Of a stretch of 64,000 nt of DNA, positions 52,201-61,575 are shown in pieces. Within the stretch, counting starts at the first letter, position 1, and every line of letters starts with the position of its first letter. Origin of the DNA: Polynucleobacter sp. 71A-WALBACH (GTDB lineage Bacteria > Pseudomonadota > Gammaproteobacteria > Burkholderiales > Burkholderiaceae); assembly GCF_018882365.1 (NCBI RefSeq), contig NZ_JACVOP010000004.1:124001-188000 (forward strand), read 5' to 3'. A program made the translations under genes and the position numbers. The notes below the pieces were generated by a model. That model worked only from the letters and a program-made list of their open reading frames with translations, was not told the DNA's origin and ran no database searches.

Positions 52201-52974
52201 TTACTTACCAAGCCACTTTGGCGAGCGTCCTTCAAGGAAGGCATTAACTCCTTCTTTGAAGTCAATGCTGTTGTAAGTCTCTCTCATGAGTTCGGTGCAA
52301 TCGGGTAAATTGCTTTCTATCAAGCGCGCCAAAGTCACTTTGCTCGCTTTTTGCGTAATCGGAGCGAGCGTAGCTAACTTGATAGCTAAGGCTTGAGTTG
52401 CCTCTGTAATGTGATCGGGGGCAGTAGTTTGATATAGGTAGCCTGAGTTGAGCAACTCTGGCGCTTTAATGAGCTCTGCGGTCAACAGCATGCGTTTGAC
52501 CATGGGCACACCCAAATGATTTGCTATCCAGGAGAGATTGCTGGGCGATAAGCAATTACCTAAAGTCTTGGCTACTGGAATACCAAAGCGTGCATCAACA
52601 GTCGATATTCTGAAATCACAGGCGGTGGCAATGAGTAGACCGCTGCCAACAGCCAAGCCTTCAATTAGTGCAATTGTCGGAATAGGTAAGTGTTGCAAGG
52701 AATGAAAAATCGCATCGACTGCAACTTCATAAGCCTCGTTTTCTTGGAGATCTACAAATTGCTGGATGTCGCTACCGGATACAAAGGCTTTGTCTCCAGC
52801 TCCTCTAAAAATAGCCACCCTAATCTCTGGTCTATTTGCAATTTCATCGCAAATTCGCTTGAGTTCTTCATACATCGGCCAAGTTAAGGCATTGCGTGCT
52901 GTGGGATTATTAAAGGTAATGCTGGCAATGGATCCATCAAGCTGGAAGTCGATGCAGGGTGGGGTGGGGTTCAT
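52201..52974 (-). CDS. Enoyl-CoA hydratase/isomerase-family protein
   Basis: A 257-residue crotonase. SGSDIQQFVDL and IEGLAVGSGLLIATACDFRI hold the oxyanion hole; KTLGNCLSPSNLSWIANHLG lies where the second catalytic Glu usually is, and has no acidic residue at the expected position. It may therefore act as an isomerase, hydrolase or lyase rather than a hydratase. It is monocistronic; about 75 bases separate it from the divergent DUF5993 gene. Confidence 0.83.
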   Translation of the reverse strand: MNPTPPCIDFQLDGSIASITFNNPTARNALTWPMYEELKRICDEIANRPEIRVAIFRGAGDKAFVSGSDIQQFVDLQENEAYEVAVDAIFHSLQHLPIPTIALIEGLAVGSGLLIATACDFRISTVDARFGIPVAKTLGNCLSPSNLSWIANHLGVPMVKRMLLTAELIKAPELLNSGYLYQTTAPDHITEATQALAIKLATLAPITQKASKVTLARLIESNLPDCTELMRETYNSIDFKEGVNAFLEGRSPKWLGK

Positions 52975-53049
52975 GACTTCATTCTATACAAAAGACCCTT
53001 TGAAGCACTTGTTTTTAGAGTTCCGATCGACCTGAGATAGAATTCTTAC

Positions 53050-53208
53050 ATGTACATGTTTCTACCTTTCCTGACAGCCTTTATCGGCCTTGTCCTTGTT
53101 TGGTTTGAGAAGCGTCTGGCAGGTTTAGTGGTGCTTGCCATTACCGTCGGTATCCTGATGTTCTGGTTCCGAATTCACGCCACTAGTCATTTGAATATCA
53201 GCCTGTGA
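53050..53208 (+). CDS. DUF5993-like small membrane protein paired with DsbB
   Basis: A 52-residue protein of two short transmembrane helices (MFLPFLTAFIGLVLVW and GLVVLAITVGILMFWF), ending RIHATSHLNISL. It resembles DUF5993 proteins that precede dsbB. Its stop overlaps the GTG start of dsbB (GTGA), so the two are translationally coupled and probably act together. It is below usual ORF length limits. Confidence 0.75.
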   Translation: MYMFLPFLTAFIGLVLVWFEKRLAGLVVLAITVGILMFWFRIHATSHLNISL

Positions 53209-53768
53209 GCAAGCATTCCTTTCCCTCCCTAGCAAGTCTAGGTAATCAGCTGGCTTTAGCCGCAATCATTGGCATGCTGTCCTATGCCTTCGTGGATCAA
53301 CTCTATTTTGGTGAATTACCATGCCCACTTTGCTTAATGCAACGCATGGGTTTTGTGATCATTGGTTTTGCGCTGGTTCTTAATATTCGTTGTGGTGCGC
53401 ATTCAGCTCATTATGGTTGGGGCATTATTGGCGGCTTAGTAGGGATGATGGTTTCCTTGCGCCAAGTATTTCTGCATATCTTGCCAGGTGATCAAGGGTT
53501 CGGAAAAACTTTTCTAGAGCTTCATTTTTACACTTGGGCTTACGTAGGCTACGTTGGACTACTGGCTGGCCTTGCTATTTTATTGATGTTGCCTAACCGT
53601 GACGTACGCTCACGCTCACTGTTTGCAAATACATTAGTGATTCTATTTATCGTTCTAGTCTTTGCTAACCTCGCTTCTACGCTTTTAGAATGCGGCATTG
53701 GCCCCTGCGCCGATGATCCCGTTAAATACGAGGGATGGATCTGGTTACGCACGCGTTTCGGTTTTTAA
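53205..53768 (+). CDS. dsbB: DsbB-type disulfide bond formation protein
   Basis: A 187-residue membrane protein reoxidising DsbA with quinone. Four helices; first redox pair Cys40/Cys43 (CPLC) and second pair Cys163/Cys168 (ECGIGPC), the spacing differing from E. coli (Cys104/Cys130) and characteristic of the short-loop DsbB branch. GTG start at 53205 overlapping the upstream stop. Downstream a Bug receptor gene begins 17 bases after its stop. Confidence 0.9.
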   Translation: MSKHSFPSLASLGNQLALAAIIGMLSYAFVDQLYFGELPCPLCLMQRMGFVIIGFALVLNIRCGAHSAHYGWGIIGGLVGMMVSLRQVFLHILPGDQGFGKTFLELHFYTWAYVGYVGLLAGLAILLMLPNRDVRSRSLFANTLVILFIVLVFANLASTLLECGIGPCADDPVKYEGWIWLRTRFGF

Positions 53769-53785
53769 GTAGCGTGGGTGATTGG

Positions 53786-54784
53786 ATGAAGGGCGCCTCT
53801 GATGTGGTGAAGGGCTTGGCAGTGCTTCTTGCTTGCCTAAGCTTTACTGGTACCGCCCAATCTCAAACATCTCAAGCTAATGCTGCTTGGCCAAAGCAGC
53901 CTATTCGGATTGTGGTCACTTTTACACCGGGAGGTGCCCCTGATATTTTGGCGCGCGTACTTGCCGAGAGTTGGCAACAAAGTTTAGGCGTGCCAGTTCT
54001 TGTGGAAAACCGTCCTGGCTATGGCGGCAATATCGGCGCTGACCTAGTGGCGAAGAGTGAGCCTGATGGTTATACGCTCCTGATCGGCACGGTAGGTATT
54101 CATGCGATTAATGGGGCGCTCTATGACAAGATGTCTTTTCATCCGGTCAATGATTTCACGCCCATTAGTTTTTTAGCGAGTACTCCAAATGTGTTGGTAG
54201 TGAACAAGAAGTTGGGTGTGCATAATCTGCATGAACTCATTGAGCTGGCTAAAGCCAAACCTAACGAGCTCACTTTTGGCTCCTCTGGTGTCGGTACCTC
54301 CTTACATATGTCTGGCGAACTCTTTAAAGAAATGACTGGGGTACAGATTCGGCATATTCCATATAAAGGGAGAGCGCAATCTTTGCCCGATCTGATTAGT
54401 GGCCGAATTTCAATGCTCTTTGATAATCTGTCTTCATCGCTGCCTCTGATTAAGGCGGGAGAGGTGCAGGCTTTGGCGGTAACCACCTTAAAACGCTCTC
54501 CAGCAGCTCCAGAGATTCCGACCATGGCAGAGCAAGGCTTGCCAGGATTTGAGGCAACATCGTGGTTCTCGCTCATGGCGCCGGCTAATTTGCCTCCAGC
54601 CCTGCAAAAGCGCTTAAATACCCTGACTCGCCAAACCCTCAACCAGGCTAAGGTAAAGCAAAAGCTCCTAGCTAGCGGCCTAGACCCTGCGCCTGGAAGT
54701 CCACAAGAGCTTTTTAGATTGATCCAATCCGAGACCAATAAATGGGGTAGAGTTGTTTACAAATCAGGCGCAAAATTGGAATAG
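53786..54784 (+). CDS. Bug/TctC-family periplasmic solute-binding protein
   Basis: A 332-residue receptor with signal peptide (residues 1-25, ending AQSQT) and loops WPKQPIRIVVTFTPGGAPDI, VLVENRPGYGGNIGADLVA, SEPDGYTLLIGTVGIHA. The ATG at 53786 is chosen because it leaves a normal signal peptide; the open frame begins at 53735 inside dsbB. Third such receptor in the window without membrane partner genes. Confidence 0.9.
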   Translation: MKGASDVVKGLAVLLACLSFTGTAQSQTSQANAAWPKQPIRIVVTFTPGGAPDILARVLAESWQQSLGVPVLVENRPGYGGNIGADLVAKSEPDGYTLLIGTVGIHAINGALYDKMSFHPVNDFTPISFLASTPNVLVVNKKLGVHNLHELIELAKAKPNELTFGSSGVGTSLHMSGELFKEMTGVQIRHIPYKGRAQSLPDLISGRISMLFDNLSSSLPLIKAGEVQALAVTTLKRSPAAPEIPTMAEQGLPGFEATSWFSLMAPANLPPALQKRLNTLTRQTLNQAKVKQKLLASGLDPAPGSPQELFRLIQSETNKWGRVVYKSGAKLE

Positions 54785-54884
54785 CTAGCCTCTAAAGCGA
54801 AGTAAAAAATATTCCACTAAAACCCGAATTCCTGTCAGCCTGGATTTGGGTGAAGCGTTAAAGATGCTAGGAGGCGACCAATTA

Positions 54885-55391
54885 ATGGGGTCCACTATGA
54901 AAACAAGCCAAAAGCAGTACCAATCAGCAATAGCTAAATCAGTTCTGACGCTCCTAGCGGCTGCGGGTTTATTCGCGCTTGCCCCAGTGGCGGCTCAAGC
55001 GGGCAATGTCGGCTGGGCGGTCTCTGTTGGAGGCGGTGGTTATGGTGGTGGCTACGGCGGTGGTTGGCGTCCAGCAGCATACGGCCCAGGATGGGGTGGT
55101 GGTTGGGGGCCAGGTTGGCGTGGCGGATACTATGGTGCTGGCTATGGCTACCCCTATGCCGCTGGCTACTATGCGCCACCAGTAGTCTATGCCGCTCCGC
55201 CAGTAGTTACCTATGCAGCTCCTCCACAACCCATGGTTTTGGCTTCGCAGCCTCAACCTCCAGTTTGGTATTACTGTGAAGCGAGTGGACAGTATTTTCC
55301 GTACGTGCAAAGTTGCGCCTCTGGATGGCAGACTCAGCCAGCAATGCCACCTTCTGGCAATGCCTCCACAAGACAGCGCTTTCACAACTAA
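54885..55391 (+). CDS. Gly/Tyr-rich exported protein
   Basis: A 168-residue secreted protein. Signal peptide (LTLLAAAGLFALAPVAAQA), then a low-complexity Gly/Tyr/Trp segment (about residues 42-90, repeated GGG-Y units), Ala/Pro/Tyr linker, and a terminal domain YYCEASGQYFPYVQSCASGW with two Cys. This C-terminal motif recurs in small proteobacterial exported proteins of unknown function. AGGAGG (54869-54874) precedes the ATG at 54885 by ten bases; ATG 54897 is an alternative. Confidence 0.75.
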   Translation: MGSTMKTSQKQYQSAIAKSVLTLLAAAGLFALAPVAAQAGNVGWAVSVGGGGYGGGYGGGWRPAAYGPGWGGGWGPGWRGGYYGAGYGYPYAAGYYAPPVVYAAPPVVTYAAPPQPMVLASQPQPPVWYYCEASGQYFPYVQSCASGWQTQPAMPPSGNASTRQRFHN

Positions 55392-55431
55392 GTCAGTTAT
55401 TGAAGTAACTAATACGATTTAAGGAATGAAT

Positions 55432-55938
55432 ATGAAACGTACCATCTTGGCATTGGCGATCATCAGCTCTTTAGCTGCCTGCGTCTCTGCGCCAACCGGT
55501 CCAACAGTCGCCATCATGCCGCGCGAGGGAAAGCCTTTTGAAGTATTTCAGCAGGAAGACCAGCAGTGTCGTGAGTTTGCTGCAAATGCAGTCAAAGATA
55601 CTAGCAACGCAGCTTTAAAAGAAGGCGCTACTAGTGCGGCGATAGGCGCGGCTTTAGGTGCGGCTGCAGGTGCGGTGATTCAGGGGGGTAGCAGTCAGGG
55701 CGTTGGTACGGGGGCTGGTATTGGTTTACTTGGCGGTGCCGCAATGGGGGCTATGAATTCTGCTGGTAAACAAAATCAATCTCAAGCTCAATACAACATC
55801 GCCTATCAACAATGTATGTATTCCAAAGGCAATCAAGTGCCTAGTTACCCAACCCAAAGTGGTGGTGGTAGCAATAGCTACAACATTCCACAAGGCAAGC
55901 CATCAATGCCACCAAGCGGTTTCAAGCCTATTCAGTAA
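55432..55938 (+). CDS. Glycine-zipper lipoprotein
   Basis: A 168-residue predicted lipoprotein (lipobox SLAAC, Cys near residue 17). After a polar segment with Cys (QQCREFAANAV), a glycine-zipper (SAAIGAALGAAAGAVIQGG and GVGTGAGIGLLGGAAMGAMN) would insert in membrane. The C-terminal NIAYQQCMYSKGNQVP resembles YMGG-type envelope proteins. The second ATG (55432), six bases after AAGGA, is used. Forms an apparent two-gene unit with the Gly/Tyr-rich gene upstream. Confidence 0.8.
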   Translation: MKRTILALAIISSLAACVSAPTGPTVAIMPREGKPFEVFQQEDQQCREFAANAVKDTSNAALKEGATSAAIGAALGAAAGAVIQGGSSQGVGTGAGIGLLGGAAMGAMNSAGKQNQSQAQYNIAYQQCMYSKGNQVPSYPTQSGGGSNSYNIPQGKPSMPPSGFKPIQ

Positions 55939-55952
55939 ACGATGTACTGTAA

Positions 55953-57344
55953 TTAAACCTCGACCGGCGGATGCGTTTTCTCAAAGCGCGCCGCCGTTCT
56001 TCTAAAGAGGTAGAGCAATAGGAGTGCGGCTAATCCCAAGCTCATGCTATTACCAGCCCAAAAGCCATTGGCACCTTGTAAGAACTCAGGGGTATTGCCA
56101 AAGATATTGAATCCCATCAAATAGCCGCCACCTAAACCAACACCCCAAAGTGAGCCTGCATAAATCAGCATAGGCCAGAAGGCGATGCGATAGGCACGCA
56201 AAATAAATGCCGCAGTAATCTGCAGAGCATCGAAGACTTGGTAAAAGGCAATAAACAAAAAGAGTGGAATGGAAAATACTTTGACCTCTGGTGGCGGGTC
56301 ATACAGATCTAAAAGTTGAACTCTCAATATCCACACCGCAATACCAATTGAAATGCAGAGCGTAGTGGTGAAAAATACCGACGACCAACCAATCTCTTCT
56401 GCGCGCTCTTGTTTGTTTGCGCCAATCGATTGCGATACCAATGTCATCGTCGCAATCGAGAGTGATAAAGGCACCATGTAAATGACGGTACCCATATTGG
56501 CCACGATTTGATGGCCTGCTAAAGCGGTAGTACCCAGGCGGGCAATGAAGAGCGACATAAAAGTGAAGGAGGTCACTTCAATTAAATAGCTAAAGCCAAT
56601 TGGTGCGCCTAACTTCAGCAAGGTCCAGATGCGATGCCAGTCAGGCCAACTAAAGCGCGCAAAGATTTTGAATGGCCGATAGAAGCTATCAAAGACTACA
56701 AATCCCAGGGTAATGATGAGCCAGAACCAGTTGATGATGACCGTGGCTACCGCACATCCTGGGCCACCCATCCCTTCAATGCCTAGGCCACCATAAATAA
56801 ACAAAAGATTGAGGGGCAGCTTTAAACCTAAGCCTATTAGCTGCACCACGGTAATCACTGCGGGCCTAGATACGGCGTTATGTAGCGCCATCAGTACGCG
56901 CATCGCCATGCTCGCTGGTAAACCAATGGCAAGAATATTGAGATACAACCTAGCCTTGCCTTCAATATCTGGAGTCACTTGTGAGATTTGCAGGAGATGA
57001 TCGGCATTCAGGAGAATTGCGCCACCCAATAGAGTAAGTCCCACGGCTAGCCAGGTGGCTTGACGTACTTCTTCACCAATCTCACCCAACCGCTTAGCGC
57101 CAAAGAGCTGTCCAGCAATTGGGGCGAGGGCGGAGATCACGCCAGTCAGACCAACATAGACACTAATAAAGATGGCTGAAGCCATCGCTAGCGCAGCTAA
57201 GTCATCAGCGGAGTAGCGCGCTGTCATGGCCGTATCTAAAACGCCAAAAGTAATTACTGCTAGCTGACCAATCAGAATCGGGCCAGCGAGTTTTAGTAGA
57301 GAGGGGATATCCTCGCGCAAGCGCGATAACTTAAAGTGCAACAC
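55953..57344 (-). CDS. MATE-family multidrug/metabolite efflux protein
   Basis: A 463-residue transporter with twelve helices, extruding substrates by Na+ or H+ gradients. LAGPILIGQLAVITFGVLDT at helix 1, ALHNAVSRPAVITVV and SQSIGANKQERAEEIGW are NorM-type marks. The start is GTG at 57344, three bases after the stop of the upstream glycosyltransferase-like gene, so the two share a transcript. Substrate unknown. Confidence 0.9.
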   Translation of the reverse strand: MLHFKLSRLREDIPSLLKLAGPILIGQLAVITFGVLDTAMTARYSADDLAALAMASAIFISVYVGLTGVISALAPIAGQLFGAKRLGEIGEEVRQATWLAVGLTLLGGAILLNADHLLQISQVTPDIEGKARLYLNILAIGLPASMAMRVLMALHNAVSRPAVITVVQLIGLGLKLPLNLLFIYGGLGIEGMGGPGCAVATVIINWFWLIITLGFVVFDSFYRPFKIFARFSWPDWHRIWTLLKLGAPIGFSYLIEVTSFTFMSLFIARLGTTALAGHQIVANMGTVIYMVPLSLSIATMTLVSQSIGANKQERAEEIGWSSVFFTTTLCISIGIAVWILRVQLLDLYDPPPEVKVFSIPLFLFIAFYQVFDALQITAAFILRAYRIAFWPMLIYAGSLWGVGLGGGYLMGFNIFGNTPEFLQGANGFWAGNSMSLGLAALLLLYLFRRTAARFEKTHPPVEV

Positions 57345-57347
57345 GAT

Positions 57348-59075
57348 TTATTCTTTACCTGCAAGGGTAATTTGATAAAGACGTAGACGCTCATCACGGT
57401 CAGATGCGCGGCGATCTTCCCAAAGTAATTCAATTTTCTTTTTATTCAGGCTGGCGTATGCCTTGGCCTCTAAAGAGCTATGGGTCAGCATGAGATTGCA
57501 GCTGGAGTCATCGCGCAGAGGAAGTTTGGTGAAATAGCTAAAGGAAGCTAATTGAGCTGAACCTAAATTACTAGTATCAATACAGCCTGGTGTATTCGCA
57601 ATAATGCTTTCTAGGCGATCGGATACATAGCGATAGGTTTTAGCGTAATTAATTGTCGGTAACCATAAGGTCATTAATAAGACCCACATCAATGTGGTGC
57701 CAGATGCGGAGATGATGAGGCAACGCCAGATTTCTTTAGGGGCGCGAGAAGTTCTCCAACGCACAATCGCCAACCAAACACCTGTAATCAATAGCGCAAC
57801 AATAAAGCCGAAGTAATCAAACTGCGCCTGAAATCCTGGCAATAGTCTTGCTAGGTTTGCAGCAGTGGATTCTGGAAAGCCAGTCACTTTAGCTAGCCAA
57901 ATAATCCAAATAGCCAAAGCAATCATCGTGAAACTAAACATCGCAAACCAGTCAATAAAGCTAATCAAGCTACGCTTGAGAATTGGTAAGCTAAATGCAG
58001 CGATGATTGAAAGACTGGGAATCAAAATAATGAGGTCATGCTCATTTGCTTCCAATCTGAACAGAACATAAATCAAGCAACCGATAAATAAACTGAGCGG
58101 AATACATAGATGAGGTGCGCGCCATTGACCCGCTTCTTTAACTCGACCCCAGTGGGCAAGCGAGATGATGGCTAATGGCCAAACTGGCCAGGCATAGGCC
58201 CAGAAGTTGATACTCAAAAATCCAAGCGACTCTATTGATGGCGTAGCACGCATTTCTGGCATATTGCGCCAGCCTTCTTCAGCAATATGACGCCACTCAG
58301 GCGTGAGGTTGCCAAAATACCAAAGCGCAGGCCAAATCGCAAAACCAATGAGGCCTAAAACCGTGCTGGTTAAGGTCCAGCGAAAGCGTAACTTCGCATT
58401 GCTGGCAATCACTGCAATGATGGTGGAACTGACAATAATTAAGCTTAGGGTGAGATTGCTCGAGAGGGCGACGATCGCAATACCGAGACCAGTCCATAAG
58501 CCGCCTTGCCATGGCTTATCTAAGCCGCGCACTGTGCCATATAGCACGATGCTGATACCCATCAGTTGCGCCATCATTGGCGTGGTCTCATGCGCACGCT
58601 GCGCAAGACCGACGCAGGCTAAGAAAATCAGTAGCGCGCCATCAGCTAGGGTCATGCCATAGTTTTTACGTCCAGGCTGTCCGCCAACAGCCAATACCAT
58701 TGGCTGCACTTCTTGGCGACGACCTAATAGATAAGTTGCATACCAAATCGCTAAAGCCGATGCGAAAAAGCAAACTGCCGCATAGAGTCGGGCGGCGTTG
58801 GCCATGCCAATCCATGGACCAAACAGATCCATCAGTGTGGCGCCTAGCCAGTAGGGGAAAGGTGAGCCAAGCGAGATATCGCGCCCAGCTAAATGAGGAA
58901 CAATCCAGTCAAGCGCTTTGCCATGTTGCAAAGTCCACATGCCACCAAATCCAACGGCATCCTCGTTCTTCCAAGGATCACGTGCGAAAAGACCTGCAAA
59001 TCCATAGATCAAAGTTAACGCAAAAATAATGATGCGTGGAATGGAGGTGGTGGCGGCGGCGGTGAGTTTGACCAT
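57348..59075 (-). CDS. ArnT/PMT-like membrane glycosyltransferase
   Basis: A 575-residue protein with 11-12 hydrophobic helices, GT39/GT83 architecture: the N-terminal loop carries DPWKNEDAVGFGGMW, where acidic residues bind metal in ArnT-like enzymes, and FPYWLGATLMDLFG follows. Enzymes of this class move sugars from polyprenyl phosphate to lipid A or proteins. The soluble C-terminal part (residues about 480-575) ends ERLRLYQITLAGKE. Co-transcribed with the MATE gene. Donor and acceptor unknown. Confidence 0.8.
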   Translation of the reverse strand: MVKLTAAATTSIPRIIIFALTLIYGFAGLFARDPWKNEDAVGFGGMWTLQHGKALDWIVPHLAGRDISLGSPFPYWLGATLMDLFGPWIGMANAARLYAAVCFFASALAIWYATYLLGRRQEVQPMVLAVGGQPGRKNYGMTLADGALLIFLACVGLAQRAHETTPMMAQLMGISIVLYGTVRGLDKPWQGGLWTGLGIAIVALSSNLTLSLIIVSSTIIAVIASNAKLRFRWTLTSTVLGLIGFAIWPALWYFGNLTPEWRHIAEEGWRNMPEMRATPSIESLGFLSINFWAYAWPVWPLAIISLAHWGRVKEAGQWRAPHLCIPLSLFIGCLIYVLFRLEANEHDLIILIPSLSIIAAFSLPILKRSLISFIDWFAMFSFTMIALAIWIIWLAKVTGFPESTAANLARLLPGFQAQFDYFGFIVALLITGVWLAIVRWRTSRAPKEIWRCLIISASGTTLMWVLLMTLWLPTINYAKTYRYVSDRLESIIANTPGCIDTSNLGSAQLASFSYFTKLPLRDDSSCNLMLTHSSLEAKAYASLNKKKIELLWEDRRASDRDERLRLYQITLAGKE

Positions 59076-59084
59076 AAAAAACTA

Positions 59085-59113
59085 GCAATAAAAAAGGCAG
59101 CAAACGCTGCCTT
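59085..59113 (-). terminator. Intrinsic terminator of rpmE
   Basis: On the minus strand AAGGCAGC-GTTT-GCTGCCTT followed by TTTTAT; perfect 8-bp stem. It separates the ribosomal gene from the downstream transferase gene. Confidence 0.88.
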
Positions 59114-59165
59114 GATTATCTCGCAGGGGAGGGTGAATGCCCAACCCCTTTGTCGAGTAAGTCTA

Positions 59166-59510
59166 TTACTTCTTCTTAGCTGGCTTTTCAGCAGCTTTAG
59201 CTTCTGCAGCAGCAGCTTTTTTCTCAGCTGTTTTTGCAGCGCCATCACCGGTAGCTTTAGCAACAGCTTTAGTACCGAATTTCTGACGGAATTTCTCAAC
59301 ACGACCAGCAGTATCCATAATCTTCTGGGTACCGGTGTAGAAAGGGTGTGACTCAGATGAAGTCTCGATCTTGGCCAATGGATATTCATTGCCGTCTTCC
59401 CACTTAATTGTCTCTCTTGTAGACATTGTGGAGCGAGTCTTGAAGCTGAAGTTGTTAGAAACGTCTACAAAGACGATTTCACGATATTCGGGGTGAATGC
59501 CAGGTTTCAT
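59166..59510 (-). CDS. rpmE: Ribosomal protein L31 type B with Lys/Ala tail
   Basis: Large-subunit protein L31. [20 protein letters not shown] and [21 protein letters not shown] show the family; there is no CxxC zinc motif, so it is the zinc-independent type B. At 114 residues it is about 25 longer than normal because of a low-complexity Ala/Lys tail ([20 protein letters not shown]). AGGA lies seven bases upstream of the ATG. Downstream of rho in the same direction. Confidence 0.92.
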   Translation of the reverse strand: MKPGIHPEYREIVFVDVSNNFSFKTRSTMSTRETIKWEDGNEYPLAKIETSSESHPFYTGTQKIMDTAGRVEKFRQKFGTKAVAKATGDGAAKTAEKKAAAAEAKAAEKPAKKK

Positions 59511-59656
59511 TATTAAGTCCTATTAGCAGGCAGCCGTTCGGGTCCTAAGACCTAAATACTTACCCAAGTTAAATGCAAATTATTAAAGCGGTAAAGGCGA
59601 AATTATGCCATGAAATCAACAACAAAGCGCACTTTTACCGACTCCAAGAGACTAAA

Positions 59657-60919
59657 TTAGCCACCCTTACGCATTAAATCGAAGAATTCACCGTTATTTT
59701 TGGTGGATTTGAGCTTATCAACGATGAAGTTCATTGCCTCAATATCGTCCATATCAGCCAATAACTTACGTAAAACCCAGATTTTCTGGAGGTTTTCAGC
59801 TTTAACCAGCAACTCTTCACGGCGGGTACCGGACTTATTGAGGTTAATAGATGGGTAAACGCGACGCTCAGCCAAACGACGCTCAAGGTGTACTTCCATA
59901 TTGCCGGTACCTTTGAACTCTTCGTAGATGAGGTCATCCATACGGCTACCAGTTTCAATCAAGGCAGTTGCGATGATGGTGAGTGAACCACCTTCTTCCA
60001 CATTACGCGCTGCACCGAAGAAACGCTTTGGACGTTGCAGAGCATTCGCATCCACACCACCAGAAAGTACTTTTCCAGATGAAGGAATCACCGTGTTGTA
60101 AGCACGAGCAAGGCGGGTAATCGAATCAAGCAAGATGATGACGTCTTTTTTCATCTCCACTAAACGCTTGGCCTTTTCAATTACCATCTCGGCAACTTGT
60201 ACGTGACGCACAGCTGGCTCATCAAAGGTCGAGGCAACGACTTCGCCACGAACCGAGCGCTGCATTTCAGTAACTTCTTCTGGGCGCTCATCCACCAGCA
60301 ATACGATCAAGATCGCATCTGGATTATTTGCGGCAATCGCATGGGCGATGTGTTGCATCATCACGGTCTTACCGGACTTTGGTGAGGACACGATCAAGCC
60401 ACGCTGGCCATAGCCAATCGGGGAGATCATATCGATGATGCGGCCTGTTAAATTCTCTTCCGCTTTGATGTCACGCTCTAACTGAACCACGCGATTCGGA
60501 TGCAAAGGCGTTAAGTTCTCGAACATGATGCGGTTCTTTAGTGCCTCTGGAGGCAAACCGTTGATCTTGTCTACTTTGACCAAAGCAAAGTAACGCTCAC
60601 CATCTTTAGGTGTACGAACCTCGCCTTCAACGCTATCACCTGTATGCAGGTTAAAGCGACGGATCTGCGCAGGGGAGATATAGATATCGTCCGGAGATGC
60701 CATATAAGAAGCATCCGGGGAGCGCAAGAAACCAAAGCCATCTGGCAATACTTCCAAAGTGCCATCTCCGAAAACAGATTCACCTTCTTTAGCGCGTTTC
60801 TTCAGAATGGCAAACATCAATTCTTGTTTGCGCATCCGTTGGGTGTTTTCAATCTCCAGGCTAGCTGCCATTTCAAGCAGAGCGGATACGTGGAGTACTT
60901 TGAGTTCAGATAATTGCAT
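59657..60919 (-). CDS. rho: Transcription termination factor Rho
   Basis: Hexameric RNA-dependent ATPase releasing transcripts. The 420 residues give the N-terminal RNA-binding domain ([13 protein letters not shown]; cold-shock strand [20 protein letters not shown]), Walker [11 protein letters not shown], Walker [17 protein letters not shown], the Q-loop [20 protein letters not shown] and R-loop. Standard length and motifs. A 174-base leader separates it from trxA and holds a dyad noted separately; Rho is autoregulated in other bacteria. Confidence 0.97.
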   Translation of the reverse strand: MQLSELKVLHVSALLEMAASLEIENTQRMRKQELMFAILKKRAKEGESVFGDGTLEVLPDGFGFLRSPDASYMASPDDIYISPAQIRRFNLHTGDSVEGEVRTPKDGERYFALVKVDKINGLPPEALKNRIMFENLTPLHPNRVVQLERDIKAEENLTGRIIDMISPIGYGQRGLIVSSPKSGKTVMMQHIAHAIAANNPDAILIVLLVDERPEEVTEMQRSVRGEVVASTFDEPAVRHVQVAEMVIEKAKRLVEMKKDVIILLDSITRLARAYNTVIPSSGKVLSGGVDANALQRPKRFFGAARNVEEGGSLTIIATALIETGSRMDDLIYEEFKGTGNMEVHLERRLAERRVYPSINLNKSGTRREELLVKAENLQKIWVLRKLLADMDDIEAMNFIVDKLKSTKNNGEFFDLMRKGG

Positions 60920-61032
60920 GTGGTTCTCGGGTGTAAATAAGGATATGAATGTGTTTTGGGGTATCGCTGTCTAGATGGTCATCCGACAGATTGGGAAAAC
61001 AGAATTTTGGGGAGTTTGCTAAAAAAGAGGGG

Positions 61033-61047
61033 CGCACTTGAAGTGCG
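61033..61047 (-). other. Dyad CGCACTTGAAGTGCG in the rho leader
   Basis: A 15-bp odd palindrome between trxA and rho, followed on the minus strand by CCCCTCTTTTTT, so it could be a weak attenuator or a secondary trxA terminator. The core CACTTGAAGTG also appears upstream of rhlE. Confidence 0.4.
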
Positions 61048-61093
61048 TTGAAATGCAGATGAAATAGATACTACACTAAAAACAGCTGAAAAC

Positions 61094-61118
61094 CACAGGC
61101 TCACCCAGTGAACCTGTG
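61094..61118 (-). terminator. Probable terminator of trxA
   Basis: CACAGGTTCAC / GTGAGCCTGTG (11 bp with one G-U), loop TGG, followed on the minus strand by GTTTTCAGCTGTTTTT, a broken T-run. Confidence 0.7.
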
Positions 61119-61130
61119 ATCAAGGGCTAT

Positions 61131-61457
61131 TTACAGATGACTATCAATAAATGCAGTCAACTGGGATTTGGCCAAAGCGCCTACTTTTTGAGCAGCAACA
61201 GTGCCGTTCTTAAAGAGGATCAATGTAGGGATGCCACGAATGTTGAACTGGGCTGGAACGCCTTGGTTCTCATCCACGTTCATCTTGGCGATTTGGATCT
61301 TGTCGCCGTACTCGCCAGAAAGCTCTTCCAAAATAGGACCAATCATCTTGCAAGGACCGCACCACTCAGCCCAGAAGTCCAGGAGAACAGGTTTATCGGA
61401 CTTGAGAACGTCTTGCTCGAAAGAAGCGTCAGTTACATATTTGATGCCGGCACTCAT
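61131..61457 (-). CDS. trxA: Thioredoxin
   Basis: A 108-residue disulfide reductase with active site WCGPC (Cys33, Cys36), [13 protein letters not shown], and the conserved cis-Pro region [13 protein letters not shown]. Length and sequence are those of housekeeping thioredoxin 1. It precedes rho, as in many proteobacteria, and is divergent from the AddB-like nuclease gene. Confidence 0.96.
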   Translation of the reverse strand: MSAGIKYVTDASFEQDVLKSDKPVLLDFWAEWCGPCKMIGPILEELSGEYGDKIQIAKMNVDENQGVPAQFNIRGIPTLILFKNGTVAAQKVGALAKSQLTAFIDSHL

Positions 61458-61575
61458 GAAAATTCCTTAATTAGTCTTATTTAGTTTTATATAGTGATTG
61501 CACTACAACGCTTATATTAGCAATAAGCCACACTTTCTGCCTGAAAATCAAAATAAGCCCAAAAATTCATCCTTA

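Noticed and set aside
54139..54738. Long open frame (199 codons) antisense to the Bug receptor gene
   Set aside because: Composition and position are those of a shadow of the well-supported plus-strand gene; no ribosome site and no recognisable protein.
54934..55385. Several overlapping open frames over the Gly/Tyr-rich gene
   Set aside because: Low-complexity GC-rich DNA suppresses stops in all frames; only the plus-strand frame has a ribosome site and signal peptide.
58577..59029. 150-codon open frame opposite the ArnT-like gene
   Set aside because: Shadow of a membrane-protein gene; no signal, family or ribosome site.
60920..61130. RNA gene in the largest intergenic space
   Set aside because: Apart from the trxA terminator and one short dyad I see no tRNA or known small-RNA structure.
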